Positions 5,763 to 14,733 of a stretch of 64,000 nucleotides of DNA are shown here, piece after piece. Origin of the DNA: Phycisphaerales bacterium (lineage in GTDB: Bacteria; Planctomycetota; Phycisphaerae; Phycisphaerales; UBA1924); assembly GCA_020847175.1 (NCBI GenBank), contig JADLCM010000001.1, forward strand, positions 1 to 64,000, given 5' to 3'. The position numbers and the translations under genes were made by a program. Position 1 is the first letter of the stretch. Every line of letters starts with the position of its first letter. The notes beneath the pieces were generated by a model that had not been told where the DNA came from, did no database searches, and worked only from the letters and a program-made list of their open reading frames with translations.

Positions 5763-8462
5763 ATGGCCCACGGCCCCACCCGATGCCGACGTGCCGCCTC
5801 GCGCGTGGCGCGCCGGGCCACCGTCGCTCGCCTTGTGCGAAGTGCCGGCTGGGCGCTTTGTGTTGGGGCTGCGGCGGGTCTCGCGATCATCGGCGCGGGC
5901 AAGATCGCGGGTTTGAACATTGACCCGGTGCTCTCATTGGCGGCTCCGCTGGGGGTGGGGCTGTTCGGGGCCGCAGCGTGGACATGGCGGAAACGCCCCA
6001 CGCGGACCGATGCCGCCCAGCGGATTGACCAGTCCCACGGCTGGCACGACCGGGTGAGCAATGCGATGCTGCTGGACCCCGCCCGGGGCGAGTTCGCCTC
6101 CTGGGCGGTCGAAGAAGGCGAGTCGATTGCGGCCCAGGCTCGGGCAGCCAAGGCTGCGCCGATCCGCGTCGGATGGGCCTGGCCGGCGGGCACCGTGCTG
6201 GCCGCGGGGGCGCTCGCGTTGGGGTTGTGGGCGCCGGCGATCGGTTGGCGCACACCTGCGCCGCGCATTGATCCGGCGGATGTTGCCGGCGCTGCGGAGG
6301 CGATCGGCGATGCGGCCCGCACCCTTGCGCCGGAGGCCCGGCCGACGCAGACAGCCCCCCTCGCGACGGCCGAAGACCGCAGACGCCTCGACGAGATTGA
6401 GCGTGAACTCGCGCAGGGAGGGATCACGCCTGCCGAGGCCCGGCTGAAGGCGGCGGAAGTCGCACGCGATCTCGCCGAACGGGCGCAGGCCGAAGCGGAA
6501 CAGATCGAACGCTCGCAGCAGATGCTCGCCGATGCCCTGCGCGAGGCATCACCCCGGGACGCGGCCGACGCAGATGTGGAGCGTCTGGGAAGAGCGCTCG
6601 CAGAACGCGACTGGGCAGGCGCCGAAGAGGCGAGCGAGGCGATTGAGAATCGCCTGGGGAGCGCAAGCCCGCAGGAGCGAGAGAGGCTGACCCGTTCGTT
6701 GGAGAGGCTGGCCGAGTCGATCCCGCCGGTGCCCCCCGGTGAAACCACGACAGAGGGCCGCAGAGAGAGCGACCAAGCGGAGAACGATCAGGCGGAAACT
6801 GACCAAGGCGGTGAGTCGCCAGCGGACACCGGCGCGGACGGGACCCGCCCGCCGACCGAGGGGCCAGCGCCCGGGGAATCGGCGAAGCCCGACGATCCAG
6901 AGAATTCTCACGGCGCCGATCCGGGGCTCCCCCACGGTGAGCCACCGACCGGATTGGATGAGCCGGGCCCCGCAGAGGCGGATCGTCCGCCGGCGCAACC
7001 CTCTCCCCAAAGCCCCGGGACATCGGCGCAGGAGCCCGACCAACCCGGGACACGGCCTGAACTCACCCCACCCACGAACGCGCCGCCGCAGGGCTCCGGA
7101 TCGCAGGAGTCGGAGCGACCCGGCACGGACCCGAAAGGATCAGGTCCGCCCGGAGCGCAGCAACCCCAGCCGCGCCAACCGGACCCCGCGGGCGCGCCTC
7201 CGAACGAGGGGACCGACAACACGCCCAGGCCGGGCAAACCCGAGGACGCCGCACGCGGGCCTGATCCCAACACACCATCGCGCGACGAGCTCGCCCGCGA
7301 GTTTCGCGAGGGCGGCATGAGCGACGAACAGGCTCAGCAGGCTGCCGATCGCGAGTTGGAGGCCCGGCGCGATGCCAAGGCCCGCCAGGATGCGGCGCGC
7401 CAGGCGGAACGGCTCCGCGAGGCGATTCGCGACACGGCGAAAGACCCGCGTGAAGGCGCCCCCTCGAACGAGCCGCAGCCCGGGAGCGAGACGCTCCGCG
7501 ATCCGTCACGCCCGGGGGACCAATCCGAGCCCGTCCAACCTGAACGCGGCCGGCCCGATACCTCGCCTCGCCCCGGCGCCGAGCCTCAACCCGCACCGGC
7601 TCCCGGGTCGCGGGCACAGGGCGAGCCCAAACAGGGCGAGTCTCCGCCGCAATCCCCTGGCACCCAGCCGAACCCCGGAACGCAGCCCCGACCCGGCGAA
7701 TCTCCCCAACCGGGTGCTCGCACGGGAAATGAGCCGACGGCGGACGGAGACCAGCGCCCAGACCAGACCTCTCCCCCGCAGCCGGGCACGCTGCCGGACG
7801 AATCCAAGGCCGAGGGCACGCGCCCGAGCGAAGGCGCGCCGCAACCGGGCAGCCCCGCGCCGGACGGAACCCCATCGCCTCGTGCGCCGGAACCCGGCGA
7901 CGAACGAAAGGCCGTAGAGGACCGCGGCCCCGGGCAAGGCAACGACGGGGGCGAACGCACCCCCGGCCGCCTGCGCGAGGAGATCAGGCGCTTGCGCGAC
8001 GCCGACCAGCGCGCCTCCGACCTCCGCAATCGTCAGCGCCAGGCGGAAGACACGGCCCGCGAACTCCTCGGAGAAGCGCCGGATGACAGGTTCGACCCCG
8101 TGCCGCGGTCGGGCCTGCCGCCGGGTGATGGCGGGGATCGTCCGCTCGGGCCGCGCCCGGGATCGAGCATGGAGGATGTCGAATCGCGCGCCCAGGGGCC
8201 GGAGGTCCGCCCCGACAACCCGGGCGGGCCCCCTGGGGCGGAGCGCGTGCTCGCGGAATGGGAGAGCGACCGGGCCGGTGATCGCGCCGGCACTTCTTCC
8301 CCGACTCTGATCGAGGGCGTCCGGCAGGCGGCTCAGGGCGCGGAGCGGGCGATCGAGCAGCGCGGCGTGCCGACCCGGTACGGAGACTTCCTGCGCCGGG
8401 TGTATCAGCGCCTCGAACAACGCACCGGGGCCGATGCGCAGAAAGGCGATGGCGAGTCCTGA
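5763..8462 (+). CDS. Large membrane protein with coiled coil and Pro/Gly-rich linker (DUF4175-like)
   Basis: An 899-residue protein of unknown function. Two membrane segments near the N-terminus (about 25-75) and another near 140-160 are followed by an Ala/Glu-rich region likely to form coiled coils (about 185-320). Then come roughly 400 residues of low-complexity Pro/Gly/Glu/Ser sequence that is almost certainly disordered, and short charged helical segments up to a conserved-looking tail (VPTRYGDFLRRVYQRLEQR). The general plan resembles large planctomycete proteins found beside BatA/VWA genes. It is followed after 5 nt by the VWA protein, so the two are co-transcribed and probably act at the same membrane site. 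The family assignment is tentative. Confidence 0.7.
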   Translation: MAHGPTRCRRAASRVARRATVARLVRSAGWALCVGAAAGLAIIGAGKIAGLNIDPVLSLAAPLGVGLFGAAAWTWRKRPTRTDAAQRIDQSHGWHDRVSNAMLLDPARGEFASWAVEEGESIAAQARAAKAAPIRVGWAWPAGTVLAAGALALGLWAPAIGWRTPAPRIDPADVAGAAEAIGDAARTLAPEARPTQTAPLATAEDRRRLDEIERELAQGGITPAEARLKAAEVARDLAERAQAEAEQIERSQQMLADALREASPRDAADADVERLGRALAERDWAGAEEASEAIENRLGSASPQERERLTRSLERLAESIPPVPPGETTTEGRRESDQAENDQAETDQGGESPADTGADGTRPPTEGPAPGESAKPDDPENSHGADPGLPHGEPPTGLDEPGPAEADRPPAQPSPQSPGTSAQEPDQPGTRPELTPPTNAPPQGSGSQESERPGTDPKGSGPPGAQQPQPRQPDPAGAPPNEGTDNTPRPGKPEDAARGPDPNTPSRDELAREFREGGMSDEQAQQAADRELEARRDAKARQDAARQAERLREAIRDTAKDPREGAPSNEPQPGSETLRDPSRPGDQSEPVQPERGRPDTSPRPGAEPQPAPAPGSRAQGEPKQGESPPQSPGTQPNPGTQPRPGESPQPGARTGNEPTADGDQRPDQTSPPQPGTLPDESKAEGTRPSEGAPQPGSPAPDGTPSPRAPEPGDERKAVEDRGPGQGNDGGERTPGRLREEIRRLRDADQRASDLRNRQRQAEDTARELLGEAPDDRFDPVPRSGLPPGDGGDRPLGPRPGSSMEDVESRAQGPEVRPDNPGGPPGAERVLAEWESDRAGDRAGTSSPTLIEGVRQAAQGAERAIEQRGVPTRYGDFLRRVYQRLEQRTGADAQKGDGES

Positions 8463-8467
8463 CCCGC

Positions 8468-11400
8468 ATGTCGTCGCCGCGAGCGCGGACTCCGTCGCGG
8501 CGCGCTCCGCCCGGATGGAAGTCCGCCGAGGGTCAAGAATCCCGAGTGCGCATCGTCGTGGACCAACCCTGGTGGCTCGCCGCGTGCCTGCTGACCCTGC
8601 CGGCGGGTGTGATCGCGTGGCGCTGGTTCTCGGCAATGGGCCGCGTGCGCCGGGCATCGGCGGTGGTGCTTCGCGTGGTGCTCATCGCGCTGCTCTCGGG
8701 GATGCTCGCCGGTGTGAGCACGGCCCGGCGCACCGATACGCTCGCGGTCATCGCCGTTGTTGATCTTTCGGGCTCGGTGCGCGAGTTCGTGTCGCCTGTG
8801 CCGACCCCCGACGGGCGGCTGCGCGGGGCGGTCGAACAGGTTCGGGCCTGGCTTGAGGCGGCGGGCGAGAAGCGCCGCCCCGATGACCTCCTCGGGCTGG
8901 TGGTCTTCGACGGTTCGAGCATGGCCGTTGCCGCCCCGACCGTGGGGGATCCGCTGGCCCGTTCGCTGGAGAAGGCCCCGGTCGAAGGCACCGACATCGC
9001 GGCCGCGCTCGACCTGGCGAGGGCGCTGGCCCCGCCCGACGCGCGCGCGCGAATCCTGCTCATCTCCGACGGAGTGCAGACCGCGGGCGATGCGATGCGC
9101 TCGGTGCAGGGGCTCGGGCCCGGCCTGCCCGTTGACGTGCTGCCGCTGCGCTATGACATCGCCCGCGAGGTCATGGTCGAAAGCGTCGACGCCCCCCCCA
9201 CCGCGTCAGCGGAGGCCGTGGTCCGCGTCCGCGTGACGCTCTCGGCGACCGCGCCGGCCCGGGGGCTTGTCCGGCTCTTCCGCGAGGCGGAAGAAGCGGA
9301 CATCAACGGCGAGGCTCCCGGCACGGCGCGCCGGGTCAACCTCAACGCGGGGTTGAACATCATCACGGCCGACGTCGTGCTTCCGCCCGGACGCGTGCAT
9401 CGGTTTGAGGCCGTCTTTGAGCCGACGAGCGAGGACGGCCAGCCCCAAGGTGACACCCTGCTGGCAAACAACCGCGCTGAAGCCCTCACCCTGACCCCAG
9501 GCCAAGGCTCGGTGCTCATCCTTGACGGCGTGAGCGAAGGCCAACCCGGGCCCGGCGCGACTCTCGGCCGGACCCTGGAGCGAGCCGGGATCAACGTCAG
9601 CACCGTGGCCCCCGGCGCGATGCCCGATTCCATCGTCGCGCTCCAACCCTACGACCTCATCATTCTCCAGAATGTCCCCGCCGAGGCCCTCTCGCTGCAG
9701 CAGCATGACCTGCTCTCCTCGCACGTGCGAGACCTCGGGGGCGGCCTCGTCATGATCGGCGGTCCTGACTCCTTCGGCGCAGGCGGCTGGAAGGGCACCG
9801 CGCTGGAGCCGATTCTTCCCGTCCGGCTCGACCTTCCCGAACAGGCGGTCGCCTCCGAAGCCGCGGTCGTGTTCGTGATCGACAACTCGGGTTCGATGCT
9901 CGCCAGTTCGTTCGGCTCCTCGCGCACCAAGCTGGCCATCGCCCGCGAAGCCACGGCCCTGGCCATCCAGGCCCTTGATCCGAGCGACGAACTCGGCGTC
10001 ATCGCGTTCAACAACGACTATGACGTGGTCATCCCCCTCGCCCCCAACTCCGACGCGCGGCGCTCGATGGCGCGGGTGCTGGGCCTGAACGCCGGGGGCG
10101 GCACCAACATGGGCCCGGCGCTCCGCGCCGCGGCCCGCCAACTCGAGACCTCACGCGCCAAGATCAGGCACGTCATCGTGCTCAGCGACGGGCGCAGCAT
10201 GAACGCCAACGGGCTGCCTGGCATCGCGGCGGAACTCAACGCGGCGGGCATCACCCTGACCTGCATCGGGGTGGGCGAGGACGCCGACCTCGACACCATG
10301 CAGAGCATGGCGGACCGGGGCAAGGGCGACTTCCATCACGCGCTCAACCCCAACATGCTTCCGCGCATCTTCGTCAAGGCCGTTCGCGTGATCCGCCGCC
10401 CGCTGATCCGCGAACAGCCGTTTGTACCCGAACTGAAGGGCCTGGCCTCGCCGATCACGCGCGGGCTGGGCTCGCCCCCGGTGCTGGGGGGCCTGGTGCT
10501 CACGCAGGAACGCACCGAGCCGACGGTTCTCACGCCCATCCGCGCGCCCGGGGGCGAGCCGGTGCTGGCGCACTGGAACGTGGAGCTGGGACAGGTCGCG
10601 GCCTTCACCTCCGATGCGTCCGGCCAGTGGAGCGCCGCCTGGATCGACTGGCCCGGCTACACGCGCCTGTGGGTCAACCTCGCCCGCTTCATCGCGCGCC
10701 CAGACAGCACGGGCAGGTTTGAGATCGAGGCCCGCGCCGAGGGCCCCCGCGCGGTGTTTCGACTGCGCGCCGCGGCGGAGAGCGGAACGCCGCTCGACCT
10801 CCTCGATGTTGACGGCTCGATGTACGCCCCGGACGGCTCGGTGACGCCCGTTACGCTTGTGCAGGTTGAGCCCGGCGTCTACGAAGGCCGCGCGGATGCT
10901 CCCCAGCCAGGGGTCCATGTGCTCGTTCTCAAGCCGCGCCAGGGGGAGAGCCTGCTGGCCCCGGTCGTCGGCGGGTTTACCGTGCCCCGCGGCGGCGAGA
11001 CCAGGGTGCTGAGGTCGAACGAAGGTTTCTTGCGCGAACTCGCCCGTGCATCGAACGGACGTGAGCTCTCGTTGGATGCCCCGTTGGCGCGCGTGCTCTT
11101 CGAGCGCGGCGGGTTGCCGCCTCGAAGCGCGGTCGAGCCGCTCTGGCGGGCGCTCCTGGTGTGGACGCTGCTGGTTCTGCTGCTCGATATCGGCACGCGG
11201 CGCATCGCCTGGGACCGTTGGCTTGACCCCGCCCGCCGGGCCGAGATTCGTCAGCGCGCAGGCACGATCCGCCTGAAGCGCGCGCCCCGGACGATCCCGG
11301 CCATCTCCGGCACAACGCCGGACCCCGAGGAGATCGCCCGCGCGGAACTGGAACGTCGCCGGGAGGCATCGCTCGAAGCGATCCGAGCGCGTCGGCAGGC

Positions 11401-11602
11401 CGCGTCGCGGGCGACCGCCGACCAGCCCACCGGCGCTACCGACGCAGACCCGGTGCCCGGCGCGCCTGCCGGCCCCGGAGCCGACGCGGAGGGCTCTCGG
11501 GGCGAGCCCGGGCCGCAAGGCCCGGAGACTCCGGACGAAGCCGGCCTGCTGGCGGCGAAGCGGAGGGCGAAGAAGCGGTTTGAAGACGACGGCGCGTTGT
11601 AA
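8468..11602 (+). CDS. Membrane protein with two VWA domains and a glutamine-amidotransferase-like domain
   Basis: A 1044-residue protein. Two N-terminal membrane helices (about 36-55 and 65-84) are followed by a VWA domain with MIDAS motif DLSGS (99-103), an amidotransferase-like fold region (VMIGGPDSFGAGGW, about 425-440), a second VWA domain with DNSGS (about 471-475), and a final membrane helix near 892-912 with a charged tail. VWA domains bind ligands through a metal ion and usually assemble protein complexes in the periplasm. Planctomycetes carry similar proteins next to MoxR and DUF58 genes, but neither is visible here. GTG 8546 (VRIVVDQPWW) is a plausible alternative start because the first 26 residues are basic and unlike the family. 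Confidence 0.85.
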   Translation: MSSPRARTPSRRAPPGWKSAEGQESRVRIVVDQPWWLAACLLTLPAGVIAWRWFSAMGRVRRASAVVLRVVLIALLSGMLAGVSTARRTDTLAVIAVVDLSGSVREFVSPVPTPDGRLRGAVEQVRAWLEAAGEKRRPDDLLGLVVFDGSSMAVAAPTVGDPLARSLEKAPVEGTDIAAALDLARALAPPDARARILLISDGVQTAGDAMRSVQGLGPGLPVDVLPLRYDIAREVMVESVDAPPTASAEAVVRVRVTLSATAPARGLVRLFREAEEADINGEAPGTARRVNLNAGLNIITADVVLPPGRVHRFEAVFEPTSEDGQPQGDTLLANNRAEALTLTPGQGSVLILDGVSEGQPGPGATLGRTLERAGINVSTVAPGAMPDSIVALQPYDLIILQNVPAEALSLQQHDLLSSHVRDLGGGLVMIGGPDSFGAGGWKGTALEPILPVRLDLPEQAVASEAAVVFVIDNSGSMLASSFGSSRTKLAIAREATALAIQALDPSDELGVIAFNNDYDVVIPLAPNSDARRSMARVLGLNAGGGTNMGPALRAAARQLETSRAKIRHVIVLSDGRSMNANGLPGIAAELNAAGITLTCIGVGEDADLDTMQSMADRGKGDFHHALNPNMLPRIFVKAVRVIRRPLIREQPFVPELKGLASPITRGLGSPPVLGGLVLTQERTEPTVLTPIRAPGGEPVLAHWNVELGQVAAFTSDASGQWSAAWIDWPGYTRLWVNLARFIARPDSTGRFEIEARAEGPRAVFRLRAAAESGTPLDLLDVDGSMYAPDGSVTPVTLVQVEPGVYEGRADAPQPGVHVLVLKPRQGESLLAPVVGGFTVPRGGETRVLRSNEGFLRELARASNGRELSLDAPLARVLFERGGLPPRSAVEPLWRALLVWTLLVLLLDIGTRRIAWDRWLDPARRAEIRQRAGTIRLKRAPRTIPAISGTTPDPEEIARAELERRREASLEAIRARRQAASRATADQPTGATDADPVPGAPAGPGADAEGSRGEPGPQGPETPDEAGLLAAKRRAKKRFEDDGAL

Positions 11603-11630
11603 GCCGGCGCGTAGACCACGCGCTCGCGGG

Positions 11631-12572
11631 TCAGCCGCCTTTGGGCTTGGGCCCGACGCGGGCTTCAAGCTCGATCCGCTCGAGCTGGTCATCAATCAGC
11701 GCGTCACGATTGGCCCTGCGTTCGGCGAGTTCCTTCTCCAACGATCCCACGCGCTCGGTTAGGCGGCCGATCTCCAGCGCCTGCGAATCACTCCGCGCGT
11801 CGAACGCCTCAGCGAAGGCCTCGCGAAGCTCGGCACGCCGTGCGGCGATGGCCTGCTCATCGCGCTCCTCCGCCCGCCACAGGTCGCGCAGGGCCCGCGA
11901 GACTGAGACGATCTCGAAGGTCGCCTGCAGTTCACGCCGGCGAATGTCCGCCATCTCGGGGTCGCGCTCGCGGAGGTCCTGCAACTCGCGCAACCGGGGC
12001 ATGAGCCGCATGAACATCCGCTCCGCCTCGGGGGCAGCCTCGGGCCCGAGCGCGTTCAACCTCGCGTGGATCCGCGGAAACTCCCGTTCGAGAACCTTGC
12101 GCAGACGTTCGCGGTCCTCCGGGCCGGGCCCCTGAGAGGGGCCGCCCGCACGTCCGTCGTCGGGGCCCCGCATGTGGCGCGGATCGCCCTGGGGGCGGTC
12201 GGCGCCGGGGCGGTCGGGCGGCTGCTGGATCGCCGGCCCGGGTTCCTCGCGAGGACGCAGGTCCCGCTCCGCCCGATCCGCTTCCAACCACTCGCGCGCG
12301 ACATCCTCGGTCGCGTCGCCCTCGGCGAGGCGATCAATCGAGCGGCGCAGCATGTCGCGCCGGGATTCAAGAATTCCGATATCCGTCTCCGTCTGCTTCA
12401 GCCGGTTCTCCAGCCTCGCACGCAGCCGCTCGGGCGAAAGCCAGCGCATGCCGCGCCCCTCGGGCTGCACGGGTGCGTCGGCAGGGTGCCCGGTTTCAGG
12501 TTGGGCGGCCAGGGCCGTGATGACCAGGGCGCCGAGGGCGCAAGCGGCGACACGCTTTGCCGCGCGGTTCAT
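11631..12572 (-). CDS. Secreted coiled-coil protein of ECF operon, hypothetical
   Basis: A 313-residue protein with an N-terminal signal peptide (RVAACALGALVITALAAQP, cleavage near residue 23). It is then rich in Arg, Glu and Leu with heptad-like stretches (about 45-90 and 180-300) separated by a Pro/Gly/Asp-rich linker. No enzyme motif is seen. It is the third gene of a minus-strand operon: sigma factor, anti-sigma, this gene, with one-base TGATG overlap to the gene before it. A periplasmic sensor or envelope-stress role like that of Spy/CpxP-type proteins is conceivable, but no family match is evident. Confidence 0.75.
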   Translation of the reverse strand: MNRAAKRVAACALGALVITALAAQPETGHPADAPVQPEGRGMRWLSPERLRARLENRLKQTETDIGILESRRDMLRRSIDRLAEGDATEDVAREWLEADRAERDLRPREEPGPAIQQPPDRPGADRPQGDPRHMRGPDDGRAGGPSQGPGPEDRERLRKVLEREFPRIHARLNALGPEAAPEAERMFMRLMPRLRELQDLRERDPEMADIRRRELQATFEIVSVSRALRDLWRAEERDEQAIAARRAELREAFAEAFDARSDSQALEIGRLTERVGSLEKELAERRANRDALIDDQLERIELEARVGPKPKGG

Positions 12573-13042
12573 CAGATCTCCTCCGAGTCGAGGTCTTCAG
12601 TCGAGAGCCAGTCCGAGTCCAGCGTCTTGCCCAGGAGCGAGGTCTGCGCGAAGAGCGCATCGAGGCTCGCGTCAAGGGGGTCTTCCGATTCTTCGAGCCA
12701 GGCATCCAGGTCGCTCGACAGGGCGGTGACGAGCTGCCCCGAAGCGCCGGACTCGGGCGCAGCGGGCGTGGAGGCGGGTCGTGAAGCGTTCCAGATCACC
12801 CAGCCCGAGATCAGCACGCCCAGGCACGCGGCCGCCGCCATCCACGAGCGCCGAAAGATGACGACCCGCGGCGTCGAAGCACGCAACCGGCCCGCCGAAA
12901 GCAGTTGGAGACGGTCCTCGAACCCGGGTGAAGGTTCGGCGCGGTCGGCCCGCGCCAGATCATCCAGCGAGGCTTCAACGGCTCGAAGTTCGGGGGGCGT
13001 TTCGCACGCCTCGTGCACCGGGTCATGATTCTGGTTCGTCAT
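12572..13042 (-). CDS. Putative anti-sigma factor, single-pass membrane protein
   Basis: A 156-residue protein with a cytoplasmic N-terminal part of about 65 residues (PSPGFEDRLQLLSAGR, a stretch typical of planctomycete anti-sigma proteins), one membrane helix at about 69-85 (AAAACLGVLISGWVIW), and an acidic periplasmic C-terminus. The classical zinc anti-sigma motif is not clearly present: only one HEAC is seen near residue 11. Its ATG overlaps the sigma factor stop (ATGA at 13039-13042), and translational coupling of this kind is typical of sigma/anti-sigma pairs. The call rests mainly on context. Confidence 0.7.
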   Translation of the reverse strand: MTNQNHDPVHEACETPPELRAVEASLDDLARADRAEPSPGFEDRLQLLSAGRLRASTPRVVIFRRSWMAAAACLGVLISGWVIWNASRPASTPAAPESGASGQLVTALSSDLDAWLEESEDPLDASLDALFAQTSLLGKTLDSDWLSTEDLDSEEI

Positions 13043-13668
13043 GCGTCGCCTCCTGCGGGCCCGAGCCCGTCAGAAACATCGCCGCCGCCTGCCTTGCCTT
13101 CGAGCATCTGGCGCAACTTCCGCAGCGCTCGGTGATGCCGGGCGAGCAGCGTGCCCACCGGCTCGTTCAGCAGTTCCGACATCGTCTTGAAACTCAAGCC
13201 CGCGTGGTGCCGGAGTTGGATGATGTCCCGATCCGCCTCGTTCAGTTGCTCCATCGCACGCCGGAGCGCCCCGAGCCCCGGTGCGCGGCCCCCGTCTGCC
13301 GGGGGCGCGGGCGCCGACGCCAGCGCGTCGTCGCCGCGGTCCGGCCCGCGCCGGGCGGCGCGTCGGGCCTCGTCCCGCACCCGGTTCATCGCCACGCGAA
13401 AGAGCCATGACTCGAATCGTCCCTTCTCGACGTACGCACCGGTCTGCAACTTGGTCGCGACGGTCACGAACACCGACTGCGTGATCTCTTCTGCCGCCTC
13501 CGCGCTCCGGCATCTGCTTCGCGCGAGGGCAAAAACCCTTCTCGCGTATCGATCTATGATGGCGCGCCATGCGGCTTCATCACCCGACGCCGCCATCGAC
13601 AGGCACCGCGCCAGTTCCAGGTCGCCTTCCGGAGACTCGTCGGCCTGAACACCCAACGCGGCCCTCAT
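13039..13668 (-). CDS. RNA polymerase ECF sigma factor
   Basis: A 209-residue sigma-70 family protein of the extracytoplasmic-function group. Region 2 spans about 30-95 (WRAIIDRYARRVFALAR, then EITQSVFVTVATKL, and WLFRVAMNRVRDEARR). Region 4 is at about 135-190 (QLNEADRDIIQLRHHAGLSF, then LNEPVGTLLARHHRALRKLR, the DNA-binding helix-turn-helix). It directs RNA polymerase to a specific set of promoters when its anti-sigma partner, encoded by the overlapping next gene, releases it. It is divergent from the DUF4286 gene at 13721. Confidence 0.92.
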   Translation of the reverse strand: MRAALGVQADESPEGDLELARCLSMAASGDEAAWRAIIDRYARRVFALARSRCRSAEAAEEITQSVFVTVATKLQTGAYVEKGRFESWLFRVAMNRVRDEARRAARRGPDRGDDALASAPAPPADGGRAPGLGALRRAMEQLNEADRDIIQLRHHAGLSFKTMSELLNEPVGTLLARHHRALRKLRQMLEGKAGGGDVSDGLGPAGGDA

Positions 13669-13709
13669 CTTCTGGAGAAACGCCGGTTCACGGGGCGTAT
13701 TGCCCCGAC

Positions 13710-13715
13710 TACCCT
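13710..13715 (+). promoter_or_regulatory. -10 box (TACCCT) 5 nt before the start at 13721
   Basis: TACCCT, five bases, then ATG 13721. This arrangement argues for a leaderless mRNA and decides for ATG 13721 against the upstream TTG 13700. Confidence 0.5.
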
Positions 13716-13720
13716 TGGCG

Positions 13721-14053
13721 ATGCCCCCGATTTTCTACCGGGTCATCGCACACCTTCCAGACTCTCACAGCCGATCAGCGTATCTGGCGTGGCTCCGGGA
13801 CGGGCACCTGAATGCCGTGCTGGCGGCGGGTGCCGTGGAAGCCCGGATCATCCTTCCGGACGACGAGAGCGCATTCCGGGTGGAGTCGCAATACATCTTT
13901 GAGTCCCGGGCTTGCTTCGATGATTACGTCCGAGAACACGCACCAACCTTGCGGGCTGAAGGGCTGGCCAGGTTTGGCCACCTTCCCAATCTGTGCTTCG
14001 AGCGCACCGTTGGGGAAATCCCGATAGAACTCACGCGGCACCGACCCTCGTAG
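13721..14053 (+). CDS. DUF4286 family protein
   Basis: A 110-residue soluble protein. It shows the features of the small DUF4286 (ferredoxin-like alpha+beta) family: an N-terminal strand IFYRVIAHLP, the segment YLAWLRDGHLNAVLAAGAVEA, a later strand SQYIFESRACFDDYVREHAP, and the RAEGLARFG motif followed by a basic strand near the end. Members are widespread in Bacteroidetes and Planctomycetes, and no biochemical function is established. It sits between two ECF sigma loci, divergent from one and upstream of the other in the same direction (48 nt gap). Confidence 0.8.
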   Translation: MPPIFYRVIAHLPDSHSRSAYLAWLRDGHLNAVLAAGAVEARIILPDDESAFRVESQYIFESRACFDDYVREHAPTLRAEGLARFGHLPNLCFERTVGEIPIELTRHRPS

Positions 14054-14100
14054 GATGCCGACTCGCGCCCGTGGGGTGTCGCGTCTGCCGTGAGCCCGGC

Positions 14101-14733
14101 GTGAATCAACTCTCAGACGAACAACTTTTCGGACGCTACCGCCAGGGGGATACAGACGCTCTGCGCACGCTTATCCTGCGCTACGAGGGCGACCTGTTCC
14201 GGTTTCTGTTCCGTCTGCTCGGCGACAAGGCTGCTGCGGAAGACGTGTTTCAGGAGACGTTTCTGCAGGTTCACGTGTCGCAGGACACGTTTGATCCGGA
14301 GCGACGTTTTCGGCCCTGGGTTTTCACGATCGCAGCGAACAAAGGGCGGGACTACCTGCGTAGAAAGGGTCGCCGCTTCGCGGTGGAGCTTTCGGCGCCC
14401 GTCGGGGGATCGTCGGACGGCGAAGGAGCCGGTGGCGCGACATTCGTTGACCTGCTCGCCATCGACGTGCCCTCGCCGGATGCGTCGATGGACCGGGAAG
14501 ACCGGGAACGACTTGTGCAGCGTGCTCTTGGGGGAATGTCCCCGACGCTTCGGGAGGTGCTCTTGCTCGCGTACTTCCAACGCCTGAGCTACGCGCAGAT
14601 CGCCGACGATCTGGGCATCCCGCTGGGCACGGTGAAATCCCGGCTTCACGCGGCGGTGGCCTCGTTCGCACGCAACTGGGAACGGGTCAGCCGCGAAGGC
14701 GGCACCGCCGCTGGGGAGGAGCGCGAGCCTTGA
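14101..14733 (+). CDS. RNA polymerase ECF sigma factor
   Basis: A 210-residue sigma-70 family regulator. Region 2: LFGRYRQGDTDALRTLILRY, AAEDVFQETFLQVHVSQ and FRPWVFTIAANKGRDYLRRK (about 8-85). Region 4: MSPTLREVLLLAYFQRLSY and ADDLGIPLGTVKSRLHAAVA (about 143-190). The start is taken at GTG 14101 because the family begins with a short polar segment before region 2; the longer frame upstream overlaps the DUF4286 gene. Its stop overlaps the start of the next gene (ATGA at 14730), which suggests that the next gene is its membrane partner. Confidence 0.92.
   Translation: MNQLSDEQLFGRYRQGDTDALRTLILRYEGDLFRFLFRLLGDKAAAEDVFQETFLQVHVSQDTFDPERRFRPWVFTIAANKGRDYLRRKGRRFAVELSAPVGGSSDGEGAGGATFVDLLAIDVPSPDASMDREDRERLVQRALGGMSPTLREVLLLAYFQRLSYAQIADDLGIPLGTVKSRLHAAVASFARNWERVSREGGTAAGEEREP

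Noticed and set aside
6770-7900. Tandem repeats or a CRISPR-like array in the Pro/Gly-rich coding region
   Set aside because: The repetition is irregular low-complexity coding sequence without constant repeat length or spacers.
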